A DNA stretch of 13,877 nt from an uncultured Gammaproteobacteria bacterium (GTDB lineage Bacteria; Pseudomonadota; Gammaproteobacteria; CAIUAS01): positions 1-13,877 of the forward strand of contig CAIUAS010000281.1 in assembly GCA_903897205.1 (NCBI GenBank), read 5' to 3'. Below, in pieces: positions 1 through 6,911 of this stretch. The position numbers and the translations under genes were made by a program. How positions within the stretch are numbered: position 1 is the stretch's first letter; each line of letters opens with the position of its first letter. Below the pieces are notes generated by a model. That model was not told the DNA's origin and ran no database searches. It worked only from the letters and a program-made list of their open reading frames with translations.

Positions 1-1181
1 ATAATAGTGTCCGTATGAATCAAAAATTTTTGTAATAGGGTAAGCGCCTGGCTGGTGAGTAATCCTTGCGTTTTTTTCTTGTTTTCAGCGTGAATAATTG
101 TTGGCTTATAATATTGCTTTGAAATAGCCATCGGTTGTAATGTGGCTGGTTTTTGCTGCATTTCATTGATTATTTGCGCAAAAAAAGTTTCAATATCCCC
201 TTCAATCGCGAGATGAATATTTAATGCTGCTGTTGCTTTGCTAGCATCGGCGCCTATAAAAATAGTTTTGATAGCTGTTAACGTAGATTCAATAGGAGCC
301 TTAACCATCGCAGAAAATTCTTCACCTATCGCGATAATCAGATCAACATTATTCTTTAAATAGTGATGCACAGAAGGATGGCCTGCGACACCTATCATGC
401 CAAGATAATGCGGATCATCATGAGGAAATGCGTTAACGTCTGCCAGCGTAGTGGCTACTTTTAACTCAAAATGATCGACTAGTTTTTTTAAATTCTTTAT
501 TGACAAAGCATAGCGGACGCCGCCGCCAACAATCACCAAAGGATGTTTAGCTTGCTGAATCGCGGACAGTAATTTTTCACTATATTTTTTTTCTGCAGGG
601 AATGATTTTCTGTATTCAGACAATGAAATTGAAAAATCGTTGGGTCTTTCAGGAACCTCACTGTCGAATAAATTTCTAGGAATTAATAACACCGCTGGGC
701 CAAGGCGTTGATTAAATATTGCTTGTAACGCTGTTTTGAAATGCCGCCAAAAACTCTCCGGTTCAATAATTTTGGCGGCATATTTAGTAATCGTTTTCCA
801 AAAAAGCAGGGCATCCAGCGTATTATTTTTTCCGGAAGAATCCTGAAATGCGCCTCTGCCTTCAAGGTGCGTGGGCACCTGGCCTACAATCGCTAATACA
901 GGAACTTGGTCAGCATAAGATTCAGCAATGCCTACCGCAAGATTAGTCATGCCGCCACCCGAAGTTGAGCAACATACGCCCAAGGTATTATGAGAGCGAG
1001 CTAAACCGTCTGCCATAAAAGCAGCAGAATATTCGCTCTTGGCTAAAATAGCCGTTAACTTGCTGTCGCCTAAACGATAAATAGCATCATGAAAATGTTC
1101 AATATTAGCGCCGCTGACGCCAAATACAAATTTAATCCCTAAATCTTTTAATGTCAGCGTCAATGCGTCAATCAGTTTCAT
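1..1181 (-). CDS. Thiamine-pyrophosphate-dependent enzyme, acetolactate-synthase-like (partial, C-terminus off the left edge)
   Basis: The minus-strand frame is open from an ATG at 1181 to the window edge, giving 393 complete codons without a stop. The N-terminal TPP pyrimidine-binding (PYR) domain is clear: FGVSGANIE at about 20-28, a KSE triplet whose Glu50 aligns with the cofactor-activating glutamate of the family, and TSGGGMTNLAVGIAESYAD at about 73-91, followed by a VPVLAIVGQVP strand. A middle domain follows, with VIVGGG and a DLIIAIGEEFS strand. The C-terminal pyrophosphate-binding domain is not in the window, so the reaction cannot be assigned. Relatives decarboxylate a 2-oxo acid and transfer the carbanion to an acceptor. 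A housekeeping acetolactate synthase is less likely, because there is no small subunit beside it and its neighbours are a KAS III-like enzyme and an SRPBCC protein. It starts 19 bp after the KAS III stop, behind a weak GGA-type ribosome site, so it is probably cotranscribed. Confidence 0.85.
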   Translation of the reverse strand, partial: MKLIDALTLTLKDLGIKFVFGVSGANIEHFHDAIYRLGDSKLTAILAKSEYSAAFMADGLARSHNTLGVCCSTSGGGMTNLAVGIAESYADQVPVLAIVGQVPTHLEGRGAFQDSSGKNNTLDALLFWKTITKYAAKIIEPESFWRHFKTALQAIFNQRLGPAVLLIPRNLFDSEVPERPNDFSISLSEYRKSFPAEKKYSEKLLSAIQQAKHPLVIVGGGVRYALSIKNLKKLVDHFELKVATTLADVNAFPHDDPHYLGMIGVAGHPSVHHYLKNNVDLIIAIGEEFSAMVKAPIESTLTAIKTIFIGADASKATAALNIHLAIEGDIETFFAQIINEMQQKPATLQPMAISKQYYKPTIIHAENKKKTQGLLTSQALTLLQKFLIHTDTI

Positions 1182-1200
1182 TTATTTTAATCCAAATTTT

Positions 1201-2205
1201 TTAAAGGCCCGCTTGCCAATGAATAATGGCAGAGGCTGCAAAATCACCCGCATGGGAAAAGCCCCCTAATGCAATATAGTCATTTTTTTTAATTCGACCA
1301 TCAGTAACCCCTCGTTCAAAACAAATGGGAATCGCTGCGCCAAACATATTTCCATGTTCTTCAAAGGTTTCAATTTGTGATGCTTTGGGTAACTCTAATG
1401 CCTCACGCCAATTGCGTAAGAAAACTGAATTAGGTTGATTAGTAATAAGAATATTAAGTGCAGAGGGCAATATTCCAGCTTCCTGACAAGCTTCTTTAAT
1501 AACTTGAGGAACAATTTTATTACCGCGCATGACGATTTTAGGGATTCGATCTTCCGATAAATCAAGGCGCAGGGCCGCTTTACGATCTTGCCACCATGAT
1601 TTTTCGTCATCACTGGTCGCTCTCATATCTGTCGCGTATTCACCATAAGAGTATTGCACAATACTTTTAATAGGCGATTCTTCATTGGCTACGAAATAAC
1701 CTACACCACAGCCATCACCAGGAACGCAGGATTCAGGTCGGCTACGTATTTGAGGATTTGCAAATATTCGACCTGCGGCAGACTGTACGCAACAAATAAG
1801 GGCAGTTTTGGCTTTATAGCTTGCCATCAATGATTGCGCTAGGGTCATCAGCATGACAAAAGAAATACAGCCGGTATTATGGATATCAAATACCCATTTC
1901 GCTTTGGCGCCTAAGCGATGTTTCACTTCGACACCGCAACCATTAAAAGGCTGATCGGGGCATGATACATTCGTTAAGATAATATCGATGTCTTTGGTGG
2001 GATCTAAATTGAGCTCTTTAATCAGTTGTGATGAAGCGTTGATGATCATATCAGCCGCGCTTTCGTGTGCGGAAATGTGGTGCCGATATTTTCCGCCACG
2101 AAGGAAACCTTCGCTTTCTCCGGCGTCATTTTGAAAAAAAGATAAATCGATTGGTGTTCCAGGTAAATAACTAGCTGTTTTAATTAAACTCATAGAGCTC
2201 ATCAT
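1201..2205 (-). CDS. 3-oxoacyl-ACP synthase III (FabH/KAS III)-like thiolase-fold enzyme
   Basis: This 334-residue protein has KAS III length and layout. The nucleophile region is FDIHNTGCISFVMLM, with Cys113 as the likely acyl-accepting residue. GDGCGVGYFV at about 163-172 is the usual glycine-rich turn. The late Asn motif is EEHGNMFGAAIPICFERG (Asn286), and the end, GGFSHAGDFAASAIIHW, matches the family C-terminus. The usual HQAN segment reads TNQPN (about 255-259), so Asn256 appears to replace the catalytic His. FabH relatives condense acyl-CoA with malonyl-ACP or, in secondary metabolism, make ketones or esters. The altered residue suggests acyl transfer or an unusual condensation rather than housekeeping fatty-acid initiation. 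The ATG at 2205 is favoured because AGAGGTGA (complement of 2209-2216) lies at good spacing; a second ATG follows immediately at 2202. It sits between the SRPBCC and TPP-enzyme genes, and all three run the same way. Confidence 0.85.
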   Translation of the reverse strand: MMSSMSLIKTASYLPGTPIDLSFFQNDAGESEGFLRGGKYRHHISAHESAADMIINASSQLIKELNLDPTKDIDIILTNVSCPDQPFNGCGVEVKHRLGAKAKWVFDIHNTGCISFVMLMTLAQSLMASYKAKTALICCVQSAAGRIFANPQIRSRPESCVPGDGCGVGYFVANEESPIKSIVQYSYGEYATDMRATSDDEKSWWQDRKAALRLDLSEDRIPKIVMRGNKIVPQVIKEACQEAGILPSALNILITNQPNSVFLRNWREALELPKASQIETFEEHGNMFGAAIPICFERGVTDGRIKKNDYIALGGFSHAGDFAASAIIHWQAGL

Positions 2206-2236
2206 AAATCACCTCTGAGATTGTTTAAATTTAGGC

Positions 2237-2289
2237 TGTCGTTGCCGCACGCAAAAATTTTAAAAAGATTAAAAAATTTGCATGCGACA
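2237..2289 (-). other. Imperfect intercistronic hairpin between the SRPBCC and KAS III-like genes
   Basis: TGTCG at 2237-2241 pairs with CGACA at 2285-2289. After a 6-nt bulge, 2248-2255 pairs with 2277-2284 with one mismatch, and the stem then continues as an A/T-rich duplex with an A:A mismatch. On the minus-strand transcript the hairpin is followed by mixed sequence (GCCTAAATTT) rather than a T-run, so it is not a typical intrinsic terminator. It could be an mRNA-processing or stability element in a 91-bp gap, or chance pairing in AT-rich DNA. Confidence 0.3.
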
Positions 2290-2296
2290 AGATGAA

Positions 2297-2911
2297 TTAT
2301 TCTTGTGATTGCTGATAGCGATGTTCGAGGATATATTTTAAATTTTGCATTTCAATATAATGACCGGCATAAAAAAACGGCCATAAATCACCTACCCATT
2401 TTTTGCGGCCTTCAGGCGCGGTTTCTGGAAAAGGATTTTTATCGTAATAAGGATGGCGACAATTAGTCCATAATACCACTGAACCAGGTTTATTCAGTAC
2501 CAACTCTGCCGGTACTACACGCATTAAATAAATCATCCATAACTCTTTACCTTGATCCCAGGCGCAATGATAATCAACTGTCATGGCCGCTTTATTCGAA
2601 ACGGTTTTACAATAAATTTTCGTACCCGTGCCGATTTTATCGAAGGCCAGTAATTGATCAGGAAAAGCAGCAGGCTCGAAATCCCGCAGGCTATAAGTCC
2701 ATTCGGCGAGTTTATAACCATCGGCTAGATATTCAAATACTGTTTCTGGAGGACAATTAATATATTCTTCAATACTGCAATAATTACCATATATATCATC
2801 GTGCGGGTAAACCGTGTGTGTCAGTTCATTTGCCAGGGCGTTCATTTTAGGTAATGGGCAATTTTCTATTCGGTTAACATTTTGAATCGCATTAATATCA
2901 GTAGTGGGCAT
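2297..2911 (-). CDS. SRPBCC (START-like) family protein, putative cyclase/aromatase or lipid-binding role
   Basis: The 204-residue protein has no signal peptide or membrane segment. After a roughly 40-residue N-terminal extension comes an SRPBCC-like opening, SIEEYINCPPETVFEYLAD (about 46-64), then WTYSLRDFEP. Next are alternating strands: IGTGTKIYCKTV, AAMTVDYHCAW and LWMIYLMRVVPAE. An amphipathic C-terminal helix (YIEMQNLKYILEHR) closes the fold and would cap the hydrophobic cavity. Members of this superfamily bind hydrophobic ligands, and in biosynthetic clusters some act as polyketide cyclases or aromatases. Start support is good: AAAGGA (complement of 2919-2924) lies 7 nt before the ATG. 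It is the first gene of the leftward group and may set up the operon promoter in the region beyond 2912. Family assignment rests on pattern recognition only, and no catalytic residue can be named. Confidence 0.65.
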   Translation of the reverse strand: MPTTDINAIQNVNRIENCPLPKMNALANELTHTVYPHDDIYGNYCSIEEYINCPPETVFEYLADGYKLAEWTYSLRDFEPAAFPDQLLAFDKIGTGTKIYCKTVSNKAAMTVDYHCAWDQGKELWMIYLMRVVPAELVLNKPGSVVLWTNCRHPYYDKNPFPETAPEGRKKWVGDLWPFFYAGHYIEMQNLKYILEHRYQQSQE

Positions 2912-2964
2912 AAATGTATCCTTTCTTTATGGGTTCAATAAAACTAAAAAATGAATAATTAAAG

Positions 2965-3033
2965 CAGAGACCTCAATGTCATTTTTGGTTTACGAATATC
3001 AGAAATGACAACAGAGACCATGACGTGAGAGAC
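2965..3033. repeat. Compact inverted plus direct repeat block
   Basis: TGTCATTT at 2977-2984 and AAATGACA at 3003-3010 form a perfect 8-bp inverted repeat around an 18-nt loop. CAGAGACC occurs at 2965-2972 and again at 3012-3019, flanking the inverted repeat. A third AGAGAC lies at 3028-3033. The arrangement (short direct repeats around a hairpin in an intergenic gap) resembles a small dispersed palindromic element, but only one copy is in the window. Confidence 0.4.
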
Positions 3034-3110
3034 AAGAGTCTATCACCACTGCACCTTGCTGGGTAGATGAGATAGAAGAATTTTAGCAATTATTCCATTA
3101 TGGTCAATTT

Positions 3111-3356
3111 TTATTGGGCGCATAGGAAATCATTGCAAAAGTAAATGATTGAAATTGAAAAAGAAGGGATTTCAATTATCATGATTTCACTAGGAATAGC
3201 ACTGTCCCATTTAAAGGCATTGACAATGGCCGCCGCTATATCGGCATCTACTATGTGAAAGCCTGTTGAAATTTCGACTATAGGTTCATTCGCAACGGTC
3301 TTGACGCTAGTTACATGCATTTTTAAGGGGGCGCTACATTTCAAATAAAAAACCAA
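3111..3356 (-). CDS. Doubtful short ORF, hypothetical
   Basis: The ORF is 81 codons from a TTG at 3356, or 69 from an in-frame ATG at 3320. Neither start has a visible Shine-Dalgarno sequence. The middle (VEISTGFHIVDADIAAAIVNAFKWD) reads like a real protein segment, but no family is recognised and the C-terminus is a hydrophobic, Ser/Ile-rich tail. It could be a remnant of a larger gene or a chance ORF. It lies between the SRPBCC gene and the divergent F-box gene, close to neither operon. Confidence 0.2.
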   Translation of the reverse strand: MVFYLKCSAPLKMHVTSVKTVANEPIVEISTGFHIVDADIAAAIVNAFKWDSAIPSEIMIIEIPSFSISIIYFCNDFLCAQ

Positions 3357-3457
3357 AGAAGTTTGTAAGCAATTGTTTGATTAAAGTTATGCGATAGAGA
3401 AAGGCTTTATGGGAAGTGTATTTTAAATTATTTTCTAACTAAATGGTGTAATTTCTT

Positions 3458-4420
3458 ATGTTAAATAAAAATAATAGGACTAAAAAAGAAAAGCTTGATG
3501 AAATAGAAAAGTATATTTATGTGCCTAGACAATATAAAAGCAAAATTCTTGCAGAGAGGTTTAAGTCTTATAAAGATGAAGTAACTAAAATAGTTGCTGA
3601 ACCTGAAGAAAAAGCGAGTGATGATGAACAAACACTTTTGCTGGATAAAAATAATAAAATTAAAGAAAAGGCAAAATTTCTTGTAAGTGTTATTGATAAA
3701 TCAACAGGCTTTATTGAAAGCAAAAATAACCAACCGGGTTTCTTTGCGAATCCATCAAAACAATATAAAAATAAAACTAACTTTTTTGAAAACAAAAATG
3801 TTCCTAAGGAAATAATTGAGTGTATTACTGCTTTTCTTAATACAAAAGATTTGGCGGCGCTTTCTCAAGTTAATCAATCGTTTAAAGAACTTGTCAATGA
3901 GATGATATGCTCTGAAAAAAACGCCATTTTTATTATTAAAGATTATTTTTTAATATATAAAAATGGTGAAAGCAATTTAAAGTTTGGGGATGTCCCTAAG
4001 ATTCTGAAATTATATGAACCCGAGAAAGTATTCAGTATGGTAAAAAAAGAGGACGCCTATGTTTTTTTTAACGGGCATAAAGAAAAATCAAATGGGATGA
4101 GAAGAGATGAGGCCTGTACGATAATTAGCCTAGTGTTGCTTCTGCTGGTGGCCGTAAGCGTGCTTGCTTTGGAATATTTTCTATTAAAGAAATCAGGGAG
4201 AAACAATGATGATGTGAAGAAAATAATGGTTGGAACATTTATGGTTTTAAGTTTGCTTTTTCCCGCTGCACTTTCCTATGTCGTATATAAGTTTTGTATT
4301 AAAAAAGACGCCAATTCCCCTCGGTTTTTAATTAAACAGAGGGAGTTGAAAAGTGAAATGGAAAGCTTGTTTGGCGAGAAAAATTCTCAGGATAATACTG
4401 CGTATGCCTTGAGAAATTAG
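3458..4420 (+). CDS. F-box-like protein with two C-terminal transmembrane segments, candidate host-directed effector
   Basis: The 320-residue protein has a charged, Lys/Glu-rich N-terminal third (about 1-110). An F-box-like motif follows at about 114-148: NVPKEIIECITAFLNTKDL, then AALSQVNQSFKELVNE. It keeps the pattern of Pro, paired Ile/Phe-Leu, Asp-Leu and Val-x-x-x-Phe. A linker leads to two hydrophobic helices at about 221-243 and 257-280, separated by a short polar loop, and then a charged tail with ELKSEMESLFGEKN. F-boxes bind Skp1 in eukaryotic SCF ubiquitin ligases, and bacterial ones are known mainly in secreted effectors of amoeba- or cell-infecting bacteria. The acidic tail would suit a Dot/Icm-type signal, which is an inference. 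There is no N-terminal signal peptide. The start has only a weak GGTG site about 10 nt upstream. Base composition is lower in GC than the flanking metabolic genes, consistent with acquisition. It converges on the ETF-QO gene with 9 bp between stops. Host-membrane anchoring is a guess; a membrane protein of other function is possible. Confidence 0.7.
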   Translation: MLNKNNRTKKEKLDEIEKYIYVPRQYKSKILAERFKSYKDEVTKIVAEPEEKASDDEQTLLLDKNNKIKEKAKFLVSVIDKSTGFIESKNNQPGFFANPSKQYKNKTNFFENKNVPKEIIECITAFLNTKDLAALSQVNQSFKELVNEMICSEKNAIFIIKDYFLIYKNGESNLKFGDVPKILKLYEPEKVFSMVKKEDAYVFFNGHKEKSNGMRRDEACTIISLVLLLLVAVSVLALEYFLLKKSGRNNDDVKKIMVGTFMVLSLLFPAALSYVVYKFCIKKDANSPRFLIKQRELKSEMESLFGEKNSQDNTAYALRN

Positions 4421-4429
4421 AATAAAAAA

Positions 4430-6049
4430 TTACATATTCGGATAATTAGGCCCGCCGCCCCCTTCGGGGGGGATCCAGTTTATATTCTGCATAGGATCTT
4501 TAATGTCGCACGTTTTACAATGTATGCAATTTTGCGCATTAATTTGTAAATAATTATTATTCTGCTTATCTTTTAAAATCTCATAAACACCCGCTGGGCA
4601 ATAACGCTGTTCGGGTGCTGCATAATCTTTAAGGTTTACACTAATTGAAATATTAGGATCTTTAAGCTGTAAATGACAAGGTTGATTTTCTTCTTGGTGA
4701 ATATTGCTCAAATAAATGGAAGTCAATTTATCAAAAGTAATCACATTATCGGGTTTTGGATATTCAATTTTATTGCATTCATTGGCTTTTTTTAGACAAG
4801 CGTGATCGGCATGATTTTTAAATGTCCAAGGGGCATGGCCTTTTAATAAATAGGTATCGATCGCAGAATATAATAATCCGCACCAAAGCCCTTTTTTAAA
4901 AGCAGGGCGAATATTACGAACGGCATAAAGTTCTTGCCATAACCAGCTTTGCGAGAGTTGTTGTTGATAAGTGGTTAATTCATTGACGGACGCATTGGTT
5001 TGCCATGCTCGATAAAATGTTTCAGCGGCAACCATCCCTGATTTCATAGCAGTATGCGTACCTTTAATTTTAGGCACATTGAGAAAACCGGCTGCATCCC
5101 CGATTAATAATCCACCGGGAAAAGATAATTTAGGAATAGATTGAAAACCGCCTTCATTTAGCGCGCGGGCACCGTAGGCAATGCGTTTACCGCCGGTCAA
5201 TAGGGGTTTGATAGCAGGGTGTAATTTAAAACGCTGAAATTCATCGAAGGGACTTAAATAAGGATTTTCATAATCTAAGCCAATGACTAAACCAATGGCA
5301 ACTTGATTGTTTTCAAGCTGATAAAGAAAGGTACCGCCATAGGTTTTAGGATCAAGGGGCCAACCTATCGTATGAATAATCATGCCTGGTTTGTGTTGAC
5401 TCGGTTCCACTTCCCATAATTCTTTAATTCCCATGCCATAAGTTTGAGGATCGCAATGAGCATTCAATTGAAAGTGTTGAATGATTTGCTTGGTCAAGGA
5501 ACCACGGCAGCCTTCTGCCAAAAATATTTGCTTAGCGATAATTTCAACACCCGGCTGAAAGCGCGGGGTGGGTTGATTATTTTTATCAAGCCCTAAGTTA
5601 CCCGTAGCTACGCCTATCACACGGCCAGTCTCAGCAAAAAGTATTTCAGCGGCGGCAAAGCCTGGATAGATTTCTACGCCTAAGGCTTCAGCCTGCCTGG
5701 CAAGCCAACGGCAAAAATTGCCTAGACTGATAATATAATTGCCTTGATTTAGCATGGGCTTAGGCGTCGGTAAACGGTAGGCTTTGGTGGAGGTCAAAAA
5801 CAGCAATTGATCCTCTTTGGCAGGCGTGTTTAAAGGCGCTCTAAGACTTTGCCAATTGGGTAATAGTTCGTTTAAGGCGCGAGGTTCTATTACAGCGCCC
5901 GAGAGAATATGTGCGCCGACTTCTGAGCCTTTCTCAAGTACGCAGACCTTAAGTTCAGGGCTTAGCTGTTTGAGGCGAATAGCGGCCGATAATCCTGCGG
6001 GACCGGCGCCAATAATAGTGACATCGTATTCCATCTTTTCACGCTGCAT
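4430..6049 (-). CDS. Electron transfer flavoprotein-ubiquinone oxidoreductase (ETF-QO)
   Basis: This FAD and 4Fe-4S enzyme takes electrons from reduced ETF and passes them to ubiquinone at the inner membrane. The 539-residue length is usual for the bacterial family. The dinucleotide-binding motif is IIGAGPAGLSAA (about 12-23), followed by an ELKVCVLEKGSEVGAHILSG stretch. The second FAD motif, LLIGDAAGFLNVPKIKGTH, is at about 314-332. The C-terminal ferredoxin-like part has Cys483 (RYCPAGVYE) and Cys508, Cys511 and Cys514 (NCIHCKTCDIKDP), the four cluster ligands, and ends PPEGGGGPNYPNM as in relatives. The ATG at 6049 is chosen over an internal ATG (MEYDV) because AGAGGA (complement of 6056-6061) lies 6 nt before it. 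It diverges from etfBA, its electron donor, across 112 bp. No frameshift or missing ligand is seen. Confidence 0.96.
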   Translation of the reverse strand: MQREKMEYDVTIIGAGPAGLSAAIRLKQLSPELKVCVLEKGSEVGAHILSGAVIEPRALNELLPNWQSLRAPLNTPAKEDQLLFLTSTKAYRLPTPKPMLNQGNYIISLGNFCRWLARQAEALGVEIYPGFAAAEILFAETGRVIGVATGNLGLDKNNQPTPRFQPGVEIIAKQIFLAEGCRGSLTKQIIQHFQLNAHCDPQTYGMGIKELWEVEPSQHKPGMIIHTIGWPLDPKTYGGTFLYQLENNQVAIGLVIGLDYENPYLSPFDEFQRFKLHPAIKPLLTGGKRIAYGARALNEGGFQSIPKLSFPGGLLIGDAAGFLNVPKIKGTHTAMKSGMVAAETFYRAWQTNASVNELTTYQQQLSQSWLWQELYAVRNIRPAFKKGLWCGLLYSAIDTYLLKGHAPWTFKNHADHACLKKANECNKIEYPKPDNVITFDKLTSIYLSNIHQEENQPCHLQLKDPNISISVNLKDYAAPEQRYCPAGVYEILKDKQNNNYLQINAQNCIHCKTCDIKDPMQNINWIPPEGGGGPNYPNM

Positions 6050-6065
6050 AATCCGTCCTCTCTCA

Positions 6066-6094
6066 TTGCTTTTGCTAATGGTGATACCTATACT
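6066..6094 (+). promoter_or_regulatory. Candidate sigma-70-type promoter for etfBA
   Basis: TTGCTT at 6066-6071 and TATACT at 6089-6094 are separated by 17 bp. The -10 matches TATAAT at five of six positions and the -35 keeps TTG. A start near 6101 would give a leader of about 60 nt before etfB. The same 112-bp gap must also carry the ETF-QO promoter on the other strand, for which I found no convincing boxes. Confidence 0.45.
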
Positions 6095-6098
6095 GTGC

Positions 6099-6112
6099 TG
6101 CTTTAGAAAGCA
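6099..6112. promoter_or_regulatory. 14-bp inverted repeat at the predicted etfBA start site
   Basis: TGCTTTAGAAAGCA has 6-bp arms around a central AG and lies directly over the predicted transcription start, a usual position for a repressor operator. It sits in the shared divergent region, so one regulator could control both ETF-QO and etfBA. No specific regulator is recognised. Confidence 0.3.
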
Positions 6113-6161
6113 TGAAATAATTTTACATTTGTGTCTACTTTAATCTTAGTTAGAGAAGATA

Positions 6162-6911
6162 ATGAAAATATTAGTTACAGCAAAGCGTGTCATTGATTAT
6201 AACGTAAAAATACGTGTAAAAGCGGATCAATCCGGTGTTGAAACGGCAAATGTTAAAATGGCCATCAATCCCTTCGATGAAATTGCCATTGAGGAAGCAG
6301 TGCGTTTGAAGGAAAAAGGTATTGCTACCGAAGTTATCGTCGTTTCCATGGGAACGGATGCGGTGCAAGAAACACTTAGAACTGCATTAGCTTTGGGTGC
6401 TGATAGAGCCATTCAAGTGCAAACTGAGCAAGAGCTACAGCCGCTTGCCGTAGCTAAGTTATTAAGCGCATTAGTCGCTCAAGAAATGCCACGCCTAGTT
6501 ATTATGGGGAAACAAGCAATTGATGATGATTGCAATCAAACGGGGCAAATGCTGGCAGGTTTATTGCAATGGCCCCAGGGTACTTTTGCTTCTCAGTTAG
6601 TCATTGAAGGTGAACGCCTACAAGTCACTCGTGAAATTGATGGCGGTTTGGCGACGATCGCATTAAAATTGCCAGCCGTGATCACGACCGATTTACGTTT
6701 AAATCAACCACGTTATGCTTCTTTGCCAAATATTATGAAAGCGAAGCAAAAGCCTTTGGCTATTATCACACCGGCTCAGCTTGGTGTAGACATAGCTCCC
6801 GCTTGGGCCACGCTTAAAGTAACTTCTCCTTTAACCCGCAAAATAGGGGTGAAATTAAACTCAGCGGAAGAGCTAGTCGCAAAACTAAATGACTTGGGAG
6901 TACTGCCATGA
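6162..6911 (+). CDS. etfB: Electron transfer flavoprotein beta subunit
   Basis: The beta subunit pairs with EtfA to form the soluble FAD/AMP carrier that accepts electrons from acyl-CoA and related dehydrogenases. The 249 residues match the family length. Typical segments are KRVIDYNVKIRVK near the N-terminus, MAINPFDEIAIEEAVRLKE (about 33-51), MGTDAVQETLRTALALGADRA in the nucleotide-binding part, and GKQAIDDDCNQTGQML. The ETF-beta signature VTREIDGGLATIALKLPAV continues into TTDLRLNQPRYASLPNIMKAK (about 155-195), which includes the dehydrogenase-recognition loop. The start has a purine-rich GAGAAG site just upstream. Its TGA overlaps the etfA ATG by 4 bp, implying coupled translation and balanced subunits. 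Confidence 0.97.
   Translation: MKILVTAKRVIDYNVKIRVKADQSGVETANVKMAINPFDEIAIEEAVRLKEKGIATEVIVVSMGTDAVQETLRTALALGADRAIQVQTEQELQPLAVAKLLSALVAQEMPRLVIMGKQAIDDDCNQTGQMLAGLLQWPQGTFASQLVIEGERLQVTREIDGGLATIALKLPAVITTDLRLNQPRYASLPNIMKAKQKPLAIITPAQLGVDIAPAWATLKVTSPLTRKIGVKLNSAEELVAKLNDLGVLP

Larger units (their letters stand above)
2912..3457. other. Intergenic stretch between divergent genes, no confident gene
   Basis: These 546 bp separate the leftward biosynthetic group from the rightward F-box gene, so they should hold promoters for both. Both ends are very AT-rich, and I could not find a well-spaced -35/-10 pair that I trust. The part near 2965-3033 is a repeat block (listed separately). The part at 3111-3356 holds one weak minus-strand ORF (listed separately). 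No tRNA-like fold, transposase fragment or terminator was seen. Confidence 0.6.

Noticed and set aside
683..865. 60-codon minus-strand ORF
   Set aside because: It lies in another frame of the TPP-enzyme gene, whose own frame is open across the whole stretch and carries family motifs.
2912..3457. Possible CRISPR array, tRNA or insertion-sequence remnant in the gene-poor gap
   Set aside because: The repeats are too short and irregular for CRISPR, there is no cloverleaf-like arm set, and there is no transposase-like reading frame.
3361..3457. PmrA-type regulatory box upstream of the F-box gene, as seen before some type IV effectors
   Set aside because: No tandem TTAA-type motif with proper spacing was found in the AT-rich leader.
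4421..4429. Possible bidirectional terminator between the converging F-box and ETF-QO genes
   Set aside because: Only 9 bp separate the stops, and I saw no stem-loop in the flanking AT-rich sequence.
5817..6143. 108-codon plus-strand ORF opposite the start of the ETF-QO gene
   Set aside because: It lies antisense to a clearly conserved FAD-binding N-terminus, has no recognisable family, and runs into the divergent promoter gap.
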